From CAYSJU01 sp964431495 (GTDB lineage Bacteria; Omnitrophota; Gorgyraeia; Tantalellales; Tantalellaceae), in NCBI GenBank assembly GCA_964431495.1, contig CAYSJU010000019.1:1-37373 (forward strand): 37,373 bases of DNA. The letters run 5' to 3'. The notes beneath the pieces were generated by a model. That model had not been told where the DNA came from. It searched no databases and was given only the letters and a program-made list of their open reading frames with translations. Shown in pieces: positions 15,317-22,406 of the stretch; positions within the stretch are counted from its first letter, which is position 1, and the number at the start of each line of letters is the position of its first letter. The position numbers and the translations under genes were made by a program.

Positions 15317-17214
15317 CCCTCGTCCTTCTTCTCTCCGAAACCCAACAATTCACGGACCTCCGCTTCATCCATGGTCTCTTTTTCCATCAATTCCCCGGCC
15401 AAAAGATCCAGCTTGTCCTTGTTCTCCATGAGTTTCTTTTCGCCCAGCTCGTAACAGGAATCAACTATCTTTTTAATTTCTTCATCTATGACCTTGGCAG
15501 TGTCTTCGCTGTAATTCCTTTCTTCGGAAATATCCCTTCCGAGAAATATCTGGCTGTGCCGCCTTCCGACCGTTAGATGTCCAAGGCGTTCGCTCATACC
15601 GTACTGGGTGACCATGTCCCTTGCCAGTTCCGTGGCCCTCTTTATGTCATCCTGGGCGCCGGTAGATATCTCATTGAACACGATCTTTTCGCTGACCCGA
15701 CCTCCGAGCATACCCGCGATCTTGCCGATGAACTGGCTCTTTCTATATATGTATTGGTCCCTGCGTGGCAAGTGCATAGTGTACCCCAGGGCCATGCCTC
15801 TTGAAATTATCGTGACCTTGTGAAGCGGATCAGCGCCTTTTATGAGAAAGGACATGAGCGCGTGACCTGCCTCGTGATAAGCGATTATCTTTTTTTCTTC
15901 ATCGCTGATCTTCCGTGACCTTCTTTCCGGGCCGGCCATGACCCTTTCCATGGACTCCTGCAGTTCTTCCATGCCGACCTCTTTTTTATTCCTGCGCGCT
16001 CCCAAAAGAGCCGCTTCATTTATAAGGTTCGCCAGGTCCGCACCGGAAAACCCGGTTGTCTGCTGGGCGATCTTCTTGAGGTCCGCGCCTTTCTGCAGCT
16101 TGATATGCTTGGCATGCACCTCCAGTATTGCCTGCCTGCCTGTCACGTCCGGGCGGTCCACCACGATCTGCCTGTCAAAACGTCCCGGCCTTAGAAGCGC
16201 CGGGTCCAGAACATCAGGGCGGTTAGTAGCGGCGATCAATATAACACCTCTCGCGGTATCAAACCCGTCCATTTCGGACAAAAGGGCGTTAAGGGTCTGC
16301 TCCCTCTCGTCATGGCCGCCCCCAATACCAGAGAACCTCTGTCGGCCGACCGCGTCTATCTCATCCATGAAGATTATGCATCCCTTCTGGCTCATCTTTG
16401 AGGTCTTTTTCGCCTGCGCGAAAAGATCCCTTACGCGTGACGCGCCCACGCCCACGAACATCTCCACGAAATCAGAACCTGAAATGTTGAAAAAAGGTAC
16501 GCCGGCTTCGCCGGATACTGCCTTCGCGAGCAGGGTCTTGCCCGTTCCAGGAGGGCCCATCAAGAGGACCCCTTTGGGCATCTTTCCCCCCAGTTTCTGG
16601 AACTTGCGCGGATCTTTGAGGAACTCTATGACTTCCTGCAGCTCTTCCTTTGCCTCGTCAATGCCGGCGACGTCGTTGAAAGTAACCTTCAATCCGTCCT
16701 TGGCGGCCAGCTTTGCTCTGGACTTCCCGAAAGAAAGCATCTTTCCGCCGCCCATGGAAGCTCCCCTGTAAATAAAAAACCACAGGAACAGTATGAAGAG
16801 CAGCATCGGACCAAGTGAATAAAAAAGATTGGACAGGAAAGTCTGCGACGGCTGAATATCGAAATCCGCTATCTGTACGCGCATGAGCTTCAGGAGATCT
16901 TCGTCCTTTTCCGGTATGTTGACGATGAAAGGCTTGCCGTCATCTAATTTTCCGGTGACGCGGTTGCTCGTCAGCCTGGCAGAAACGATACGCCCGGTCC
17001 GGTCGTTCGTCTCCAAAGTCTGATAGAATTCCTTGTAGGTTATCTGGCTGGAAGTCTGCTCGTATGAAGAGAATATCCACTGGTAGATATAGAAGAGTCC
17101 TATTATGACCAGTATCCAGACGATGATGTTCCTCCCTCCCCTCGGAGGGTTGGACGGATCCTCGGGCCGGTCCCCTTTTCGCATCTTATTTTTTCTCATT
17201 CCTTTATTGTCCAT
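15313..17214 (-). CDS. ftsH: ATP-dependent zinc metalloprotease FtsH
   Basis: A membrane-bound AAA+ protease that degrades misassembled membrane proteins and regulators. The 633 residues have a basic N-terminus, TM1 at about 29-48, a periplasmic loop, TM2 at about 128-150, Walker A GPPGTGKT, Walker B IIFMDEID, the second region of homology (ATNRPDVLDPALLRPGRFDRQ) and the zinc site HEAGH. All parts needed for activity are present. It is the first gene of a seven-gene operon, with a good promoter about 55 bases upstream. No strong Shine-Dalgarno is seen (AGAGAC before the ATG). Confidence 0.97.
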   Translation of the reverse strand: MDNKGMRKNKMRKGDRPEDPSNPPRGGRNIIVWILVIIGLFYIYQWIFSSYEQTSSQITYKEFYQTLETNDRTGRIVSARLTSNRVTGKLDDGKPFIVNIPEKDEDLLKLMRVQIADFDIQPSQTFLSNLFYSLGPMLLFILFLWFFIYRGASMGGGKMLSFGKSRAKLAAKDGLKVTFNDVAGIDEAKEELQEVIEFLKDPRKFQKLGGKMPKGVLLMGPPGTGKTLLAKAVSGEAGVPFFNISGSDFVEMFVGVGASRVRDLFAQAKKTSKMSQKGCIIFMDEIDAVGRQRFSGIGGGHDEREQTLNALLSEMDGFDTARGVILIAATNRPDVLDPALLRPGRFDRQIVVDRPDVTGRQAILEVHAKHIKLQKGADLKKIAQQTTGFSGADLANLINEAALLGARRNKKEVGMEELQESMERVMAGPERRSRKISDEEKKIIAYHEAGHALMSFLIKGADPLHKVTIISRGMALGYTMHLPRRDQYIYRKSQFIGKIAGMLGGRVSEKIVFNEISTGAQDDIKRATELARDMVTQYGMSERLGHLTVGRRHSQIFLGRDISEERNYSEDTAKVIDEEIKKIVDSCYELGEKKLMENKDKLDLLAGELMEKETMDEAEVRELLGFGEKKDEG

Positions 17215-17268
17215 TGTTTTTGTCTCTTTTTAGAGTTTTATAGAAATATAAATGTATATTTTGGTGCT

Positions 17269-17297
17269 ATTGTATCATATACGTCTAAGTTGGTCAA
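17269..17297 (-). promoter_or_regulatory. Sigma70-type promoter of the ftsH-folP-cdaA-ybbR-pdxJ-acpS-nnrD operon
   Basis: On the minus strand TTGACC (plus-strand 17292-17297) is followed after exactly 17 bases by TACAAT (17269-17274). Both boxes differ by one base from consensus. The expected start is near 17262, giving a leader of about 48 bases. Confidence 0.65.
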
Positions 17298-17366
17298 ATT
17301 TATCGTAGCATTGCGAGGAGCCGGGAACGTAGAAGGGGTCAGACCCATTTTACGTATACCGTCTGG

Positions 17367-17411
17367 GATGCTCGATGCTCGACATCCCAAACACAACGAG
17401 TATCGAGTATC
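17367..17411. repeat. CTCGAT-type hairpin repeat between tilS and ftsH
   Basis: GATGCTCGATGCTCG (17367-17381) can pair over 15 positions with CGAGTATCGAGTATC (17397-17411), using two G-T wobbles. Each arm is itself a tandem of a 7-8 base word. It ends three bases before the tilS stop codon. A short GGGTC-A-GACCC palindrome lies just upstream, near 17335-17346. Confidence 0.5.
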
Positions 17412-17413
17412 TA

Positions 17414-18430
17414 TTATCGTCTCTTCTTGAACACTATCTCATCTTTCACTTTCGTCACCCTGACGCCGCCGGGAAAGTCCAATGATTTTCCTTTCTCGCC
17501 TGCGCGCAAAAAATAATCCATGTCCCTCCAGTGGCGATATGTAAGCTTCTTCACATTACCGCCGGCCATGCTGAAAAGATGTTTGAAAACTTCTTTTCTC
17601 AAAGCCCCGGGCTGAAGGATAAGATCCCCTGTCCTTATCTTAACTGGACCTTTCCCTGTCCCTGGATGACCGTTTATAACCTTCTTTTTCTCCGCTTCCA
17701 GAAAAGCTACGTCCTCGCGTATGGTGTCGGAAAGATTAACCAGCGCGCGTTTTATCTTTGGGTTGTAATTCCGCAGGAACGGCAACACTTCGTGTCTTAT
17801 CCTGTTGCGCAAATACTTCCTTTCTTTATTCGTGCGGTCCACGCAATATTCCCAGCGTATAGCTTCCAGATAATCCAGGACCTCTTTCTTCTCGACCCCT
17901 ATCAGCGGCCTGACGATCTTCAGGTCTCCCTCGTACCTGACCACGGGTATACCCGCCATGCCTTTGAGAGACGCGCCGGTTATAAGCCTTATCAGGACGG
18001 TTTCCGCCTGGTCATCCATGGTATGACCTGTAGCTATAATATCGCACCCATGTTTTCCGGCCGCTTCCTTCAGGAACTTATAACGTTTCTCGCGAGCGCA
18101 TTCTTCAAGCGACTTCTTCCGGTCCCTGCGCGTCTTGACCCTCATTTTTCTGTGGGCGCAGTCAAGGCCCAGGTCCCTGGCAAGCTTTCTGACAAAATCA
18201 GAATCTTCCCCGGATTCCTTGCCCCTTATCCCGTGATCCAGATTCCCCACTACTATCTCCACATCCAGATCCCTTCTCATTTCCATAAGCGACTTTAAAA
18301 GGCACACTGAATCAGGTCCGCCTGATACAGCGGCCAGCACCTTCCCGCCGGGCCGGATCATATCATACTGCTTTACCGCGTCCCTGACCTTTTTGATGAA
18401 CGCTGGCGGTGATAACTTACGCTTTGCCAT
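17414..18430 (-). CDS. tilS: tRNA(Ile)-lysidine synthase
   Basis: Modifies C34 of the CAU-anticodon tRNA-Ile to lysidine with ATP, making it read AUA. From the chosen start the protein has 338 residues. The PP-loop SGGPDS is at 36-41, then GNLDHGIRG, and ATGHTMDDQAETVL, typical of TilS; the C-terminal substrate-binding domain is short. An in-frame ATG at 18559 would add 43 residues, but these lie entirely inside queH and look unlike TilS. The ATG at 18430, overlapping the queH stop by 14 bases, gives the usual N-terminus. Confidence 0.92.
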   Translation of the reverse strand: MAKRKLSPPAFIKKVRDAVKQYDMIRPGGKVLAAVSGGPDSVCLLKSLMEMRRDLDVEIVVGNLDHGIRGKESGEDSDFVRKLARDLGLDCAHRKMRVKTRRDRKKSLEECAREKRYKFLKEAAGKHGCDIIATGHTMDDQAETVLIRLITGASLKGMAGIPVVRYEGDLKIVRPLIGVEKKEVLDYLEAIRWEYCVDRTNKERKYLRNRIRHEVLPFLRNYNPKIKRALVNLSDTIREDVAFLEAEKKKVINGHPGTGKGPVKIRTGDLILQPGALRKEVFKHLFSMAGGNVKKLTYRHWRDMDYFLRAGEKGKSLDFPGGVRVTKVKDEIVFKKRR

Positions 18431-18944
18431 GACTATACTCGCATCCACAGTAATTTTGCCTGTACAATCCCCATCTTTTGGAAAGTTCCATTGCCCTTTT
18501 GAAGCCGTCTTTTTTCTTGAAGTCGGCGTGTAAAAATTCGCGGCCGCATACATCGGCACCGATCCCGTTGACCAACTTCGCGTTCTTCAATGGACTTACA
18601 GTAAGCGTTGTCGTCAAACGATCGAACTCTTTCCCCAGAAAATACTCGTGCGTCTTTTCAAACCGCATTCTGAAACACTCTGCACACCTGGCGCCGCCCT
18701 CGGCGGCATCCTCACAACCGCTTACCGCCAGGCTCCACCGGTCATGATCGTATTCACCTTCAATAAGTTCAAAACCCGTCCTCTTCGCTGCTTCCCGTGC
18801 CGCTTCAAGGCGCCTTTCATGTTCGTCTTCGGGATAGATGTTGGGGTTGTAAAAAAATCCCGTCACCGAATGTTTCTCGCTCATAAGTCTTTCAGCAACG
18901 CCGGCAGCACATACACCGCAACAGATATGTAGTAAGATCCGCAT
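18417..18944 (-). CDS. queH: Epoxyqueuosine reductase QueH
   Basis: Catalyses the last step of queuosine synthesis, reducing epoxyqueuosine in tRNA. The 175 residues belong to the DUF208/QueH group, unrelated to QueG. Conserved metal-cluster Cys are visible: C8-C9 and C12 (HICCGVC), a C-x2-C in CAECFRMR, and the C-x-C near the end (NYCGCEYS). AAGGT precedes the ATG. It overlaps tilS by 14 bases, so two tRNA-modification enzymes are co-transcribed. Confidence 0.92.
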   Translation of the reverse strand: MRILLHICCGVCAAGVAERLMSEKHSVTGFFYNPNIYPEDEHERRLEAAREAAKRTGFELIEGEYDHDRWSLAVSGCEDAAEGGARCAECFRMRFEKTHEYFLGKEFDRLTTTLTVSPLKNAKLVNGIGADVCGREFLHADFKKKDGFKRAMELSKRWGLYRQNYCGCEYSHGKA

Positions 18945-18960
18945 TAGAATACCTTCTTAA

Positions 18961-19076
18961 TGAATATCAGAATATCAGATTATCAGTATGTGGGGATCAG
19001 AATATCAGGCATACAATCTGATACCCTGGTATCCTGATATCCGCTCCCTGATGTCCTGATACCCTGATATTCTAAG
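18961..19076. repeat. ATATCAG/CTGATAT degenerate repeat cluster
   Basis: The left half carries several copies of GAATATCAG or ATTATCAG, and the right half several copies of CTGATAYCC/CTGATATTC. The segment as a whole is an imperfect inverted repeat able to fold in many registers. It fills most of the gap between the SDR gene and queH. No reading frame or promoter is obvious in it. Confidence 0.55.
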
Positions 19077-19089
19077 TTCGCATCCCCAT

Positions 19090-20052
19090 CTAGCCGCTAG
19101 TTTTACTATGCGATTTCTTCTCCATCCAATGCCGGGCCGTCCGGCGCAGCCCATCTTCCGTGGAGATCTTCGGATTGTATCCCAAAAGGTCCCTCGCCGG
19201 CGTTATGTCGTAGACCCTGTCCTTGTATATCCTGTTAAAGCGGTTCCGCAGCGGCGGCAGCAGGAGCCCAAGCCTGACAATCCAGCCCGGGACAATAAAA
19301 GGACGTTCCGCATTCAATTCATCCGAAACGATCTCGAGAAATTTTCTGATGGTTATGACCTCTTTATCCGCGATAAAAAAAGTTCCTTCAAGGGCTCCTT
19401 CCTTTTCCATGGCCAGCTCCATGGCATAGACCACGTTATCAACATAACCAATGTGCAGCTTATCACTAATGCGCTTCAACCCCGGAACAGGTATAAGCCG
19501 CCTGCTCACAAGGTTGAACATCTTGTCCAACGCATGGGGCTCATCCTCTCCATAGACCATGCATGGCCTGAGTATCGCCACATGCAACCCCTTGCGCCTG
19601 TAATCCAGCACTATCTTTTCAGCTTCTATCTTGGATCGCCCGTAAACTGACGTGGCTTTATACGGCAGGTCATCTACCAGGGGTATTTCCGGATTACCAG
19701 TCACAACAGCGACAGAGCTGAGATAGATTAGACGGTTCACGCCGTACCTGTAGCATGCTTCAGAGATGTTCTGCGTCCCACTGACGTTGATCCTGTAGAT
19801 GTTCTCTTCCTTCGTCTCCCTTACCCTGGCCGCGCAATGGAAAACAAACCCGGGGTGTTCGTTGTGAAATATCTCATTTACCTGTTCCGGGTCAGTGATC
19901 TCCCCGACAGCCAGTGTTACCCCCATTTCTTCAAGTCCTTCGACCCTGCTTTCCTTCCGCACCAGGCAGACGATATCACAGCCTTTTCCCCTGAGCCGCC
20001 TGACCAGCCTCTTGCCGATAAAGCCTGTCGCACCAGTCACCAGTATCTTCAT
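19090..20052 (-). CDS. NAD-dependent epimerase/dehydratase (extended SDR)
   Basis: A 320-residue protein with the N-terminal Rossmann motif GATGFIG at 7-13, HCAARV, the catalytic pair in VYGRSKIEAEK (Tyr-x3-Lys) and LRPCMVYG, all typical of extended short-chain dehydrogenases such as nucleotide-sugar epimerases and 3-beta-hydroxysteroid dehydrogenase-like proteins. The C-terminal region (HIGYVDNVVYAM, ADKEVITIRKFLE) resembles the dihydroflavonol/steroid-type subgroup, so a sugar substrate is not certain. Its ATG overlaps the upstream SemiSWEET gene by four bases. Confidence 0.85.
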   Translation of the reverse strand: MKILVTGATGFIGKRLVRRLRGKGCDIVCLVRKESRVEGLEEMGVTLAVGEITDPEQVNEIFHNEHPGFVFHCAARVRETKEENIYRINVSGTQNISEACYRYGVNRLIYLSSVAVVTGNPEIPLVDDLPYKATSVYGRSKIEAEKIVLDYRRKGLHVAILRPCMVYGEDEPHALDKMFNLVSRRLIPVPGLKRISDKLHIGYVDNVVYAMELAMEKEGALEGTFFIADKEVITIRKFLEIVSDELNAERPFIVPGWIVRLGLLLPPLRNRFNRIYKDRVYDITPARDLLGYNPKISTEDGLRRTARHWMEKKSHSKTSG

Positions 20053-20324
20053 CTTTTATCAATATAATCGTATTTGATCTTTATCGCGATGACTATCAGG
20101 CAAAAAGCAAGGGTGACGCCGTTGGCCAGGATGATCGGGATCCTTTTCAGTAAAATGCCGTAAACAAGCCAGAGAAAGACGCCTGTGGTGAATACAGCAT
20201 ACATGAGAAACGAAATATCTCTTGCGTGTTTGCTCTTTAATATCTGCATGATCTGCGGCAGAAAAGCAATCGTAGTGCACATGCCCGCGACGATCCCTAT
20301 CAGATCTATGTGTATGTTCAGCAT
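20049..20324 (-). CDS. SemiSWEET-type PQ-loop sugar transporter
   Basis: A 91-residue protein with three hydrophobic helices, the PQ motif at P23-Q24 (AFLPQIMQILKSK) and the paired SFLMYAVFTTGVFLW and ANGVTL elements of bacterial SemiSWEETs, which work as homodimers. Such proteins pass small sugars across the inner membrane. It overlaps the SDR gene by four bases, so the two may serve one sugar-handling process; this is inference. Confidence 0.88.
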   Translation of the reverse strand: MLNIHIDLIGIVAGMCTTIAFLPQIMQILKSKHARDISFLMYAVFTTGVFLWLVYGILLKRIPIILANGVTLAFCLIVIAIKIKYDYIDKR

Positions 20325-20350
20325 TTTCTTTCGTATCTTTCGGCTATTAA

Positions 20351-20533
20351 CTATCCTAAAGTATATCCGCTTCTCTTAAGGGCCTTGTTCATTCTTGTCA
20401 GCGCCATGCCTCTGGTAGCGCCCTCCGTAAGGTTGTTCACGCAGACAGCCGCATATCCCTTACGGTTCTTTATTTTGAATATGGATGCTCTTGATCTGGG
20501 AACTTTCTTCAAGACCTTCTGTTTTTTCGCCAT
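20351..20533 (-). CDS. Small basic protein, unknown function (60 aa)
   Basis: A 60-residue, very basic protein (MAKKQKVLKKVPRSRASIF at the start, RMNKALKRSGYTLG at the end). GGAGGGTG lies just before the ATG, a strong ribosome site. The composition resembles small ribosomal or nucleic-acid-binding proteins, but I recognise no family. It sits between the aldolase gene (40 bases away) and the SemiSWEET gene (27 bases). Confidence 0.65.
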   Translation of the reverse strand: MAKKQKVLKKVPRSRASIFKIKNRKGYAAVCVNNLTEGATRGMALTRMNKALKRSGYTLG

Positions 20534-20572
20534 ATCACCCTCCTGATTTTCCGGGTTTGATAAATCAAACCG

Positions 20573-21625
20573 CTACGCGACATCTACCTCTTTTGACAGA
20601 AACACGTCCTGGACCGCGTTAAGCAGCTTCACTCCATCTTCCATCGGTTTCTGGAACGCCTTCCTGCCGGATATAAGCCCGGTGCCGCCGGCTCTCTTGT
20701 TGATAACAGCGGTCCTGACAGCCTGCCGGAGATCGTTCTCCCCGGAAGCGCCGCCCGAATTGATGAGCCCTATCCTTCCCATATAACAATTGGCAACCTG
20801 ATACCTTGTCAGGTCTATGGGATGGTCCGAGGTCAGCTTTTCATACACGAGCGGATGCGTTTTTCCGAAATTAACGGCGGTATATCCGCCGTTATTGGTT
20901 GGCTGCTTCTGCTTGATCATATCCGCCTCTATCGTCACCCCCAGATGGTTCGCCTGCCCTGTCAGGTCCGCGGAAGTGTGATAATCCACGTCGTCTTTCA
21001 CGAATGCGGCATTTCTTAGATAGCACCAGAGAACCGTGAACATCCCCAGCTCATGCGCGCGCTGGAAAGCCCTTGATATTTCCTCTATCTGTTTCCTTGA
21101 TCCCGCGGAACCGAAATATATTGTCGCGCCTACTCCCGCCGCGCCCATGTTAAAGGCCTGCTCCGGAGAAGCGAATAACCTCTGATCGTAAGAATTGGGG
21201 TATGATAAAAGCTCGTTATGATTGATCTTCACGATAAAAGGTATCTTTTTGGCGTATTTTTTGGATACTATGCCCAGAACTCCCAGGGTCGAGGCCACCG
21301 CATTACATCCTCCCTCGATCGCGAGTTTCACGATATTCTCAGGATCAAAATAAACGGGGTTGGGCGCGAAAGAGGAACCGGCCGAATGCTCTATGCCCTG
21401 GTCAACGGGCAGGATCGAAAGATAGCCAGTGCCTCTCAGCCTGCCGTGATCGAATATCCGCTTCAAATTTCCCGCGACCTTTTCCGAGCGGTCTGATATC
21501 CCGAATATCCTGTCGATAAAATCCGGCCCCGGGAGGTGGATGTGCCCTTTCGGGATCGTCCGGCATTCATGCTGCAGCAGATATTCGCTATCCTCCCCCA
21601 GCAATTCCACAATATTAACTCCCAT
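20573..21625 (-). CDS. fbaB: Fructose-bisphosphate aldolase class I (DhnA/FbaB type)
   Basis: Cleaves or forms fructose 1,6-bisphosphate through a Lys Schiff base in glycolysis/gluconeogenesis. The 350 residues equal the length of E. coli FbaB. Recognisable segments include PVDQGIEHSAG, KINHNELLSYPN, GAAGVGATIYFGS and GLINSGGASG with the C-terminal GRKAFQKP phosphate site. GGGAGGGGG precedes the ATG. The DhnA group also includes 2-amino-3,7-dideoxy-heptulosonate synthases, but length and motifs favour the aldolase. Confidence 0.92.
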   Translation of the reverse strand: MGVNIVELLGEDSEYLLQHECRTIPKGHIHLPGPDFIDRIFGISDRSEKVAGNLKRIFDHGRLRGTGYLSILPVDQGIEHSAGSSFAPNPVYFDPENIVKLAIEGGCNAVASTLGVLGIVSKKYAKKIPFIVKINHNELLSYPNSYDQRLFASPEQAFNMGAAGVGATIYFGSAGSRKQIEEISRAFQRAHELGMFTVLWCYLRNAAFVKDDVDYHTSADLTGQANHLGVTIEADMIKQKQPTNNGGYTAVNFGKTHPLVYEKLTSDHPIDLTRYQVANCYMGRIGLINSGGASGENDLRQAVRTAVINKRAGGTGLISGRKAFQKPMEDGVKLLNAVQDVFLSKEVDVA

Positions 21626-21643
21626 ATCCCCCTCCCTTATTTT

Positions 21644-21967
21644 TCATTTGATTTTTCGTTTTTCGCTTTTAATTTTAAGTTTTTGACGGTACCGCTTATA
21701 GCATTTTGCCATGACGGCATCGGGAGACTTCCCTGCCTCTTTTATGAGCTCAAGGCACAGGATCACGAGATCCCCCGTCTCCACTACGAAATGCGGATCC
21801 CTGTTTTCAAATAACTTTTTTATCTCGATCATATGCTTTCCCATCAATGCCAGTAAAGCCTTTGAGTGGTCCTTTTTATTTGAACTGTTGTATTTCTTAG
21901 AAAGACTGTGGATAACCCTTATTTCCTCTTCCGCAAATTCAGTTAATGACCGTTTTTCACTTTTCAT
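21644..21967 (-). CDS. Small helical protein with MazG-like C-terminal motif
   Basis: A 107-residue, highly charged, all-helical-looking protein. VVETGDLVILCLELIKEAG, then SPDAVMAKCYKRYRQKL, resembles the second half of MazG-type nucleotide pyrophosphohydrolases (E-x2-D, then a long helix with K-x3-R-x2-K/R). The first E-x2-E metal motif is not clear, so enzymatic activity is uncertain. Its ATG starts one base after the TAA of the TauE-like gene and has no Shine-Dalgarno of its own, so translation is probably coupled. The ends are low-complexity (KSEKR near both termini). Confidence 0.5.
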   Translation of the reverse strand: MKSEKRSLTEFAEEEIRVIHSLSKKYNSSNKKDHSKALLALMGKHMIEIKKLFENRDPHFVVETGDLVILCLELIKEAGKSPDAVMAKCYKRYRQKLKIKSEKRKIK

Positions 21968-21968
21968 T

Positions 21969-22331
21969 TTATTTGAAAAACACCATATGTATGCCTATCA
22001 TGACCATGGACCCGCCAAAGATCCTCCGGAGAACATCGTTCGGAATATTAACCGCTATCTTCGCGCCGAGCAATCCTCCGATGAAGAAACCGATGCATAT
22101 AAAAGCGGCCGTGGAGAGATCCACGGCGCCCCGTTTATAATATGTCCAGGCAGCCAAGAGACCGATCGGGGGGACCATCAGGGCCAGGGTCGTTCCCTGG
22201 GCAATATGCTGAGCAAAGCCGAACATATACACAAGTACCGGTATTATGATGATACCGCCTCCAATGCCTATGAGTCCGCTGAGTATACCCGCCACCAGAC
22301 CAAGCGCTAAACATGGAACATATCCGCTCAT
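21969..22331 (-). CDS. Half-size TauE/SafE family transporter
   Basis: A 120-residue protein with four hydrophobic helices and the TauE/SafE (TSUP) signature GLIGIGGGIIIIPVL, followed by AQGTTLALMVPP and a second G-rich helix pair. Classical members have about 250 residues and two such repeats. This one has one repeat and would have to dimerise. It is full-length by its own logic: GGAGGAGG precedes the ATG and the C-terminus ends in a normal helix, so it need not be a fragment. It is probably an anion or organosulfonate exporter; the substrate is unknown. Confidence 0.8.
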   Translation of the reverse strand: MSGYVPCLALGLVAGILSGLIGIGGGIIIIPVLVYMFGFAQHIAQGTTLALMVPPIGLLAAWTYYKRGAVDLSTAAFICIGFFIGGLLGAKIAVNIPNDVLRRIFGGSMVMIGIHMVFFK

Positions 22332-22350
22332 TTCCTCCTCCTTCTATGTA

Positions 22351-22398
22351 GCCACCTACGAGGTGGAAATGGGTTCCCATTTCCACCTCGTAGGTGGC
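22351..22398. repeat. Perfect 23-bp palindrome with 2-nt spacer
   Basis: GCCACCTACGAGGTGGAAAT plus GGG (22351-22373) is followed, after TT, by its exact complement (22376-22398). It lies eight bases past the stop of the GGDEF gene, between it and tauE-like. There is no T-run, so it is not a standard terminator. It may be a mobile hairpin element or a transcript-end stabiliser. Confidence 0.75.
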
Positions 22399-22406
22399 AA
22401 ATAATT

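Noticed and set aside
15938..16771. 277-codon plus-strand reading frame opposite ftsH
   Set aside because: It mirrors the AAA+ domain coding region; the product has no recognisable motif and is a shadow of codon bias.
18431..18559. Longer start for tilS
   Set aside because: The extra 43 residues lie inside queH, are unlike TilS, and a normally placed ATG exists at 18430.
18961..19076. CRISPR array
   Set aside because: The repeated words are 8-9 bases, degenerate, in both orientations and without regular spacers; no cas gene is present.
21969..22331. Pseudogene call for the short TauE/SafE gene
   Set aside because: It has a strong ribosome site and a clean four-helix unit, and adjacent sequence shows no remains of a second repeat.
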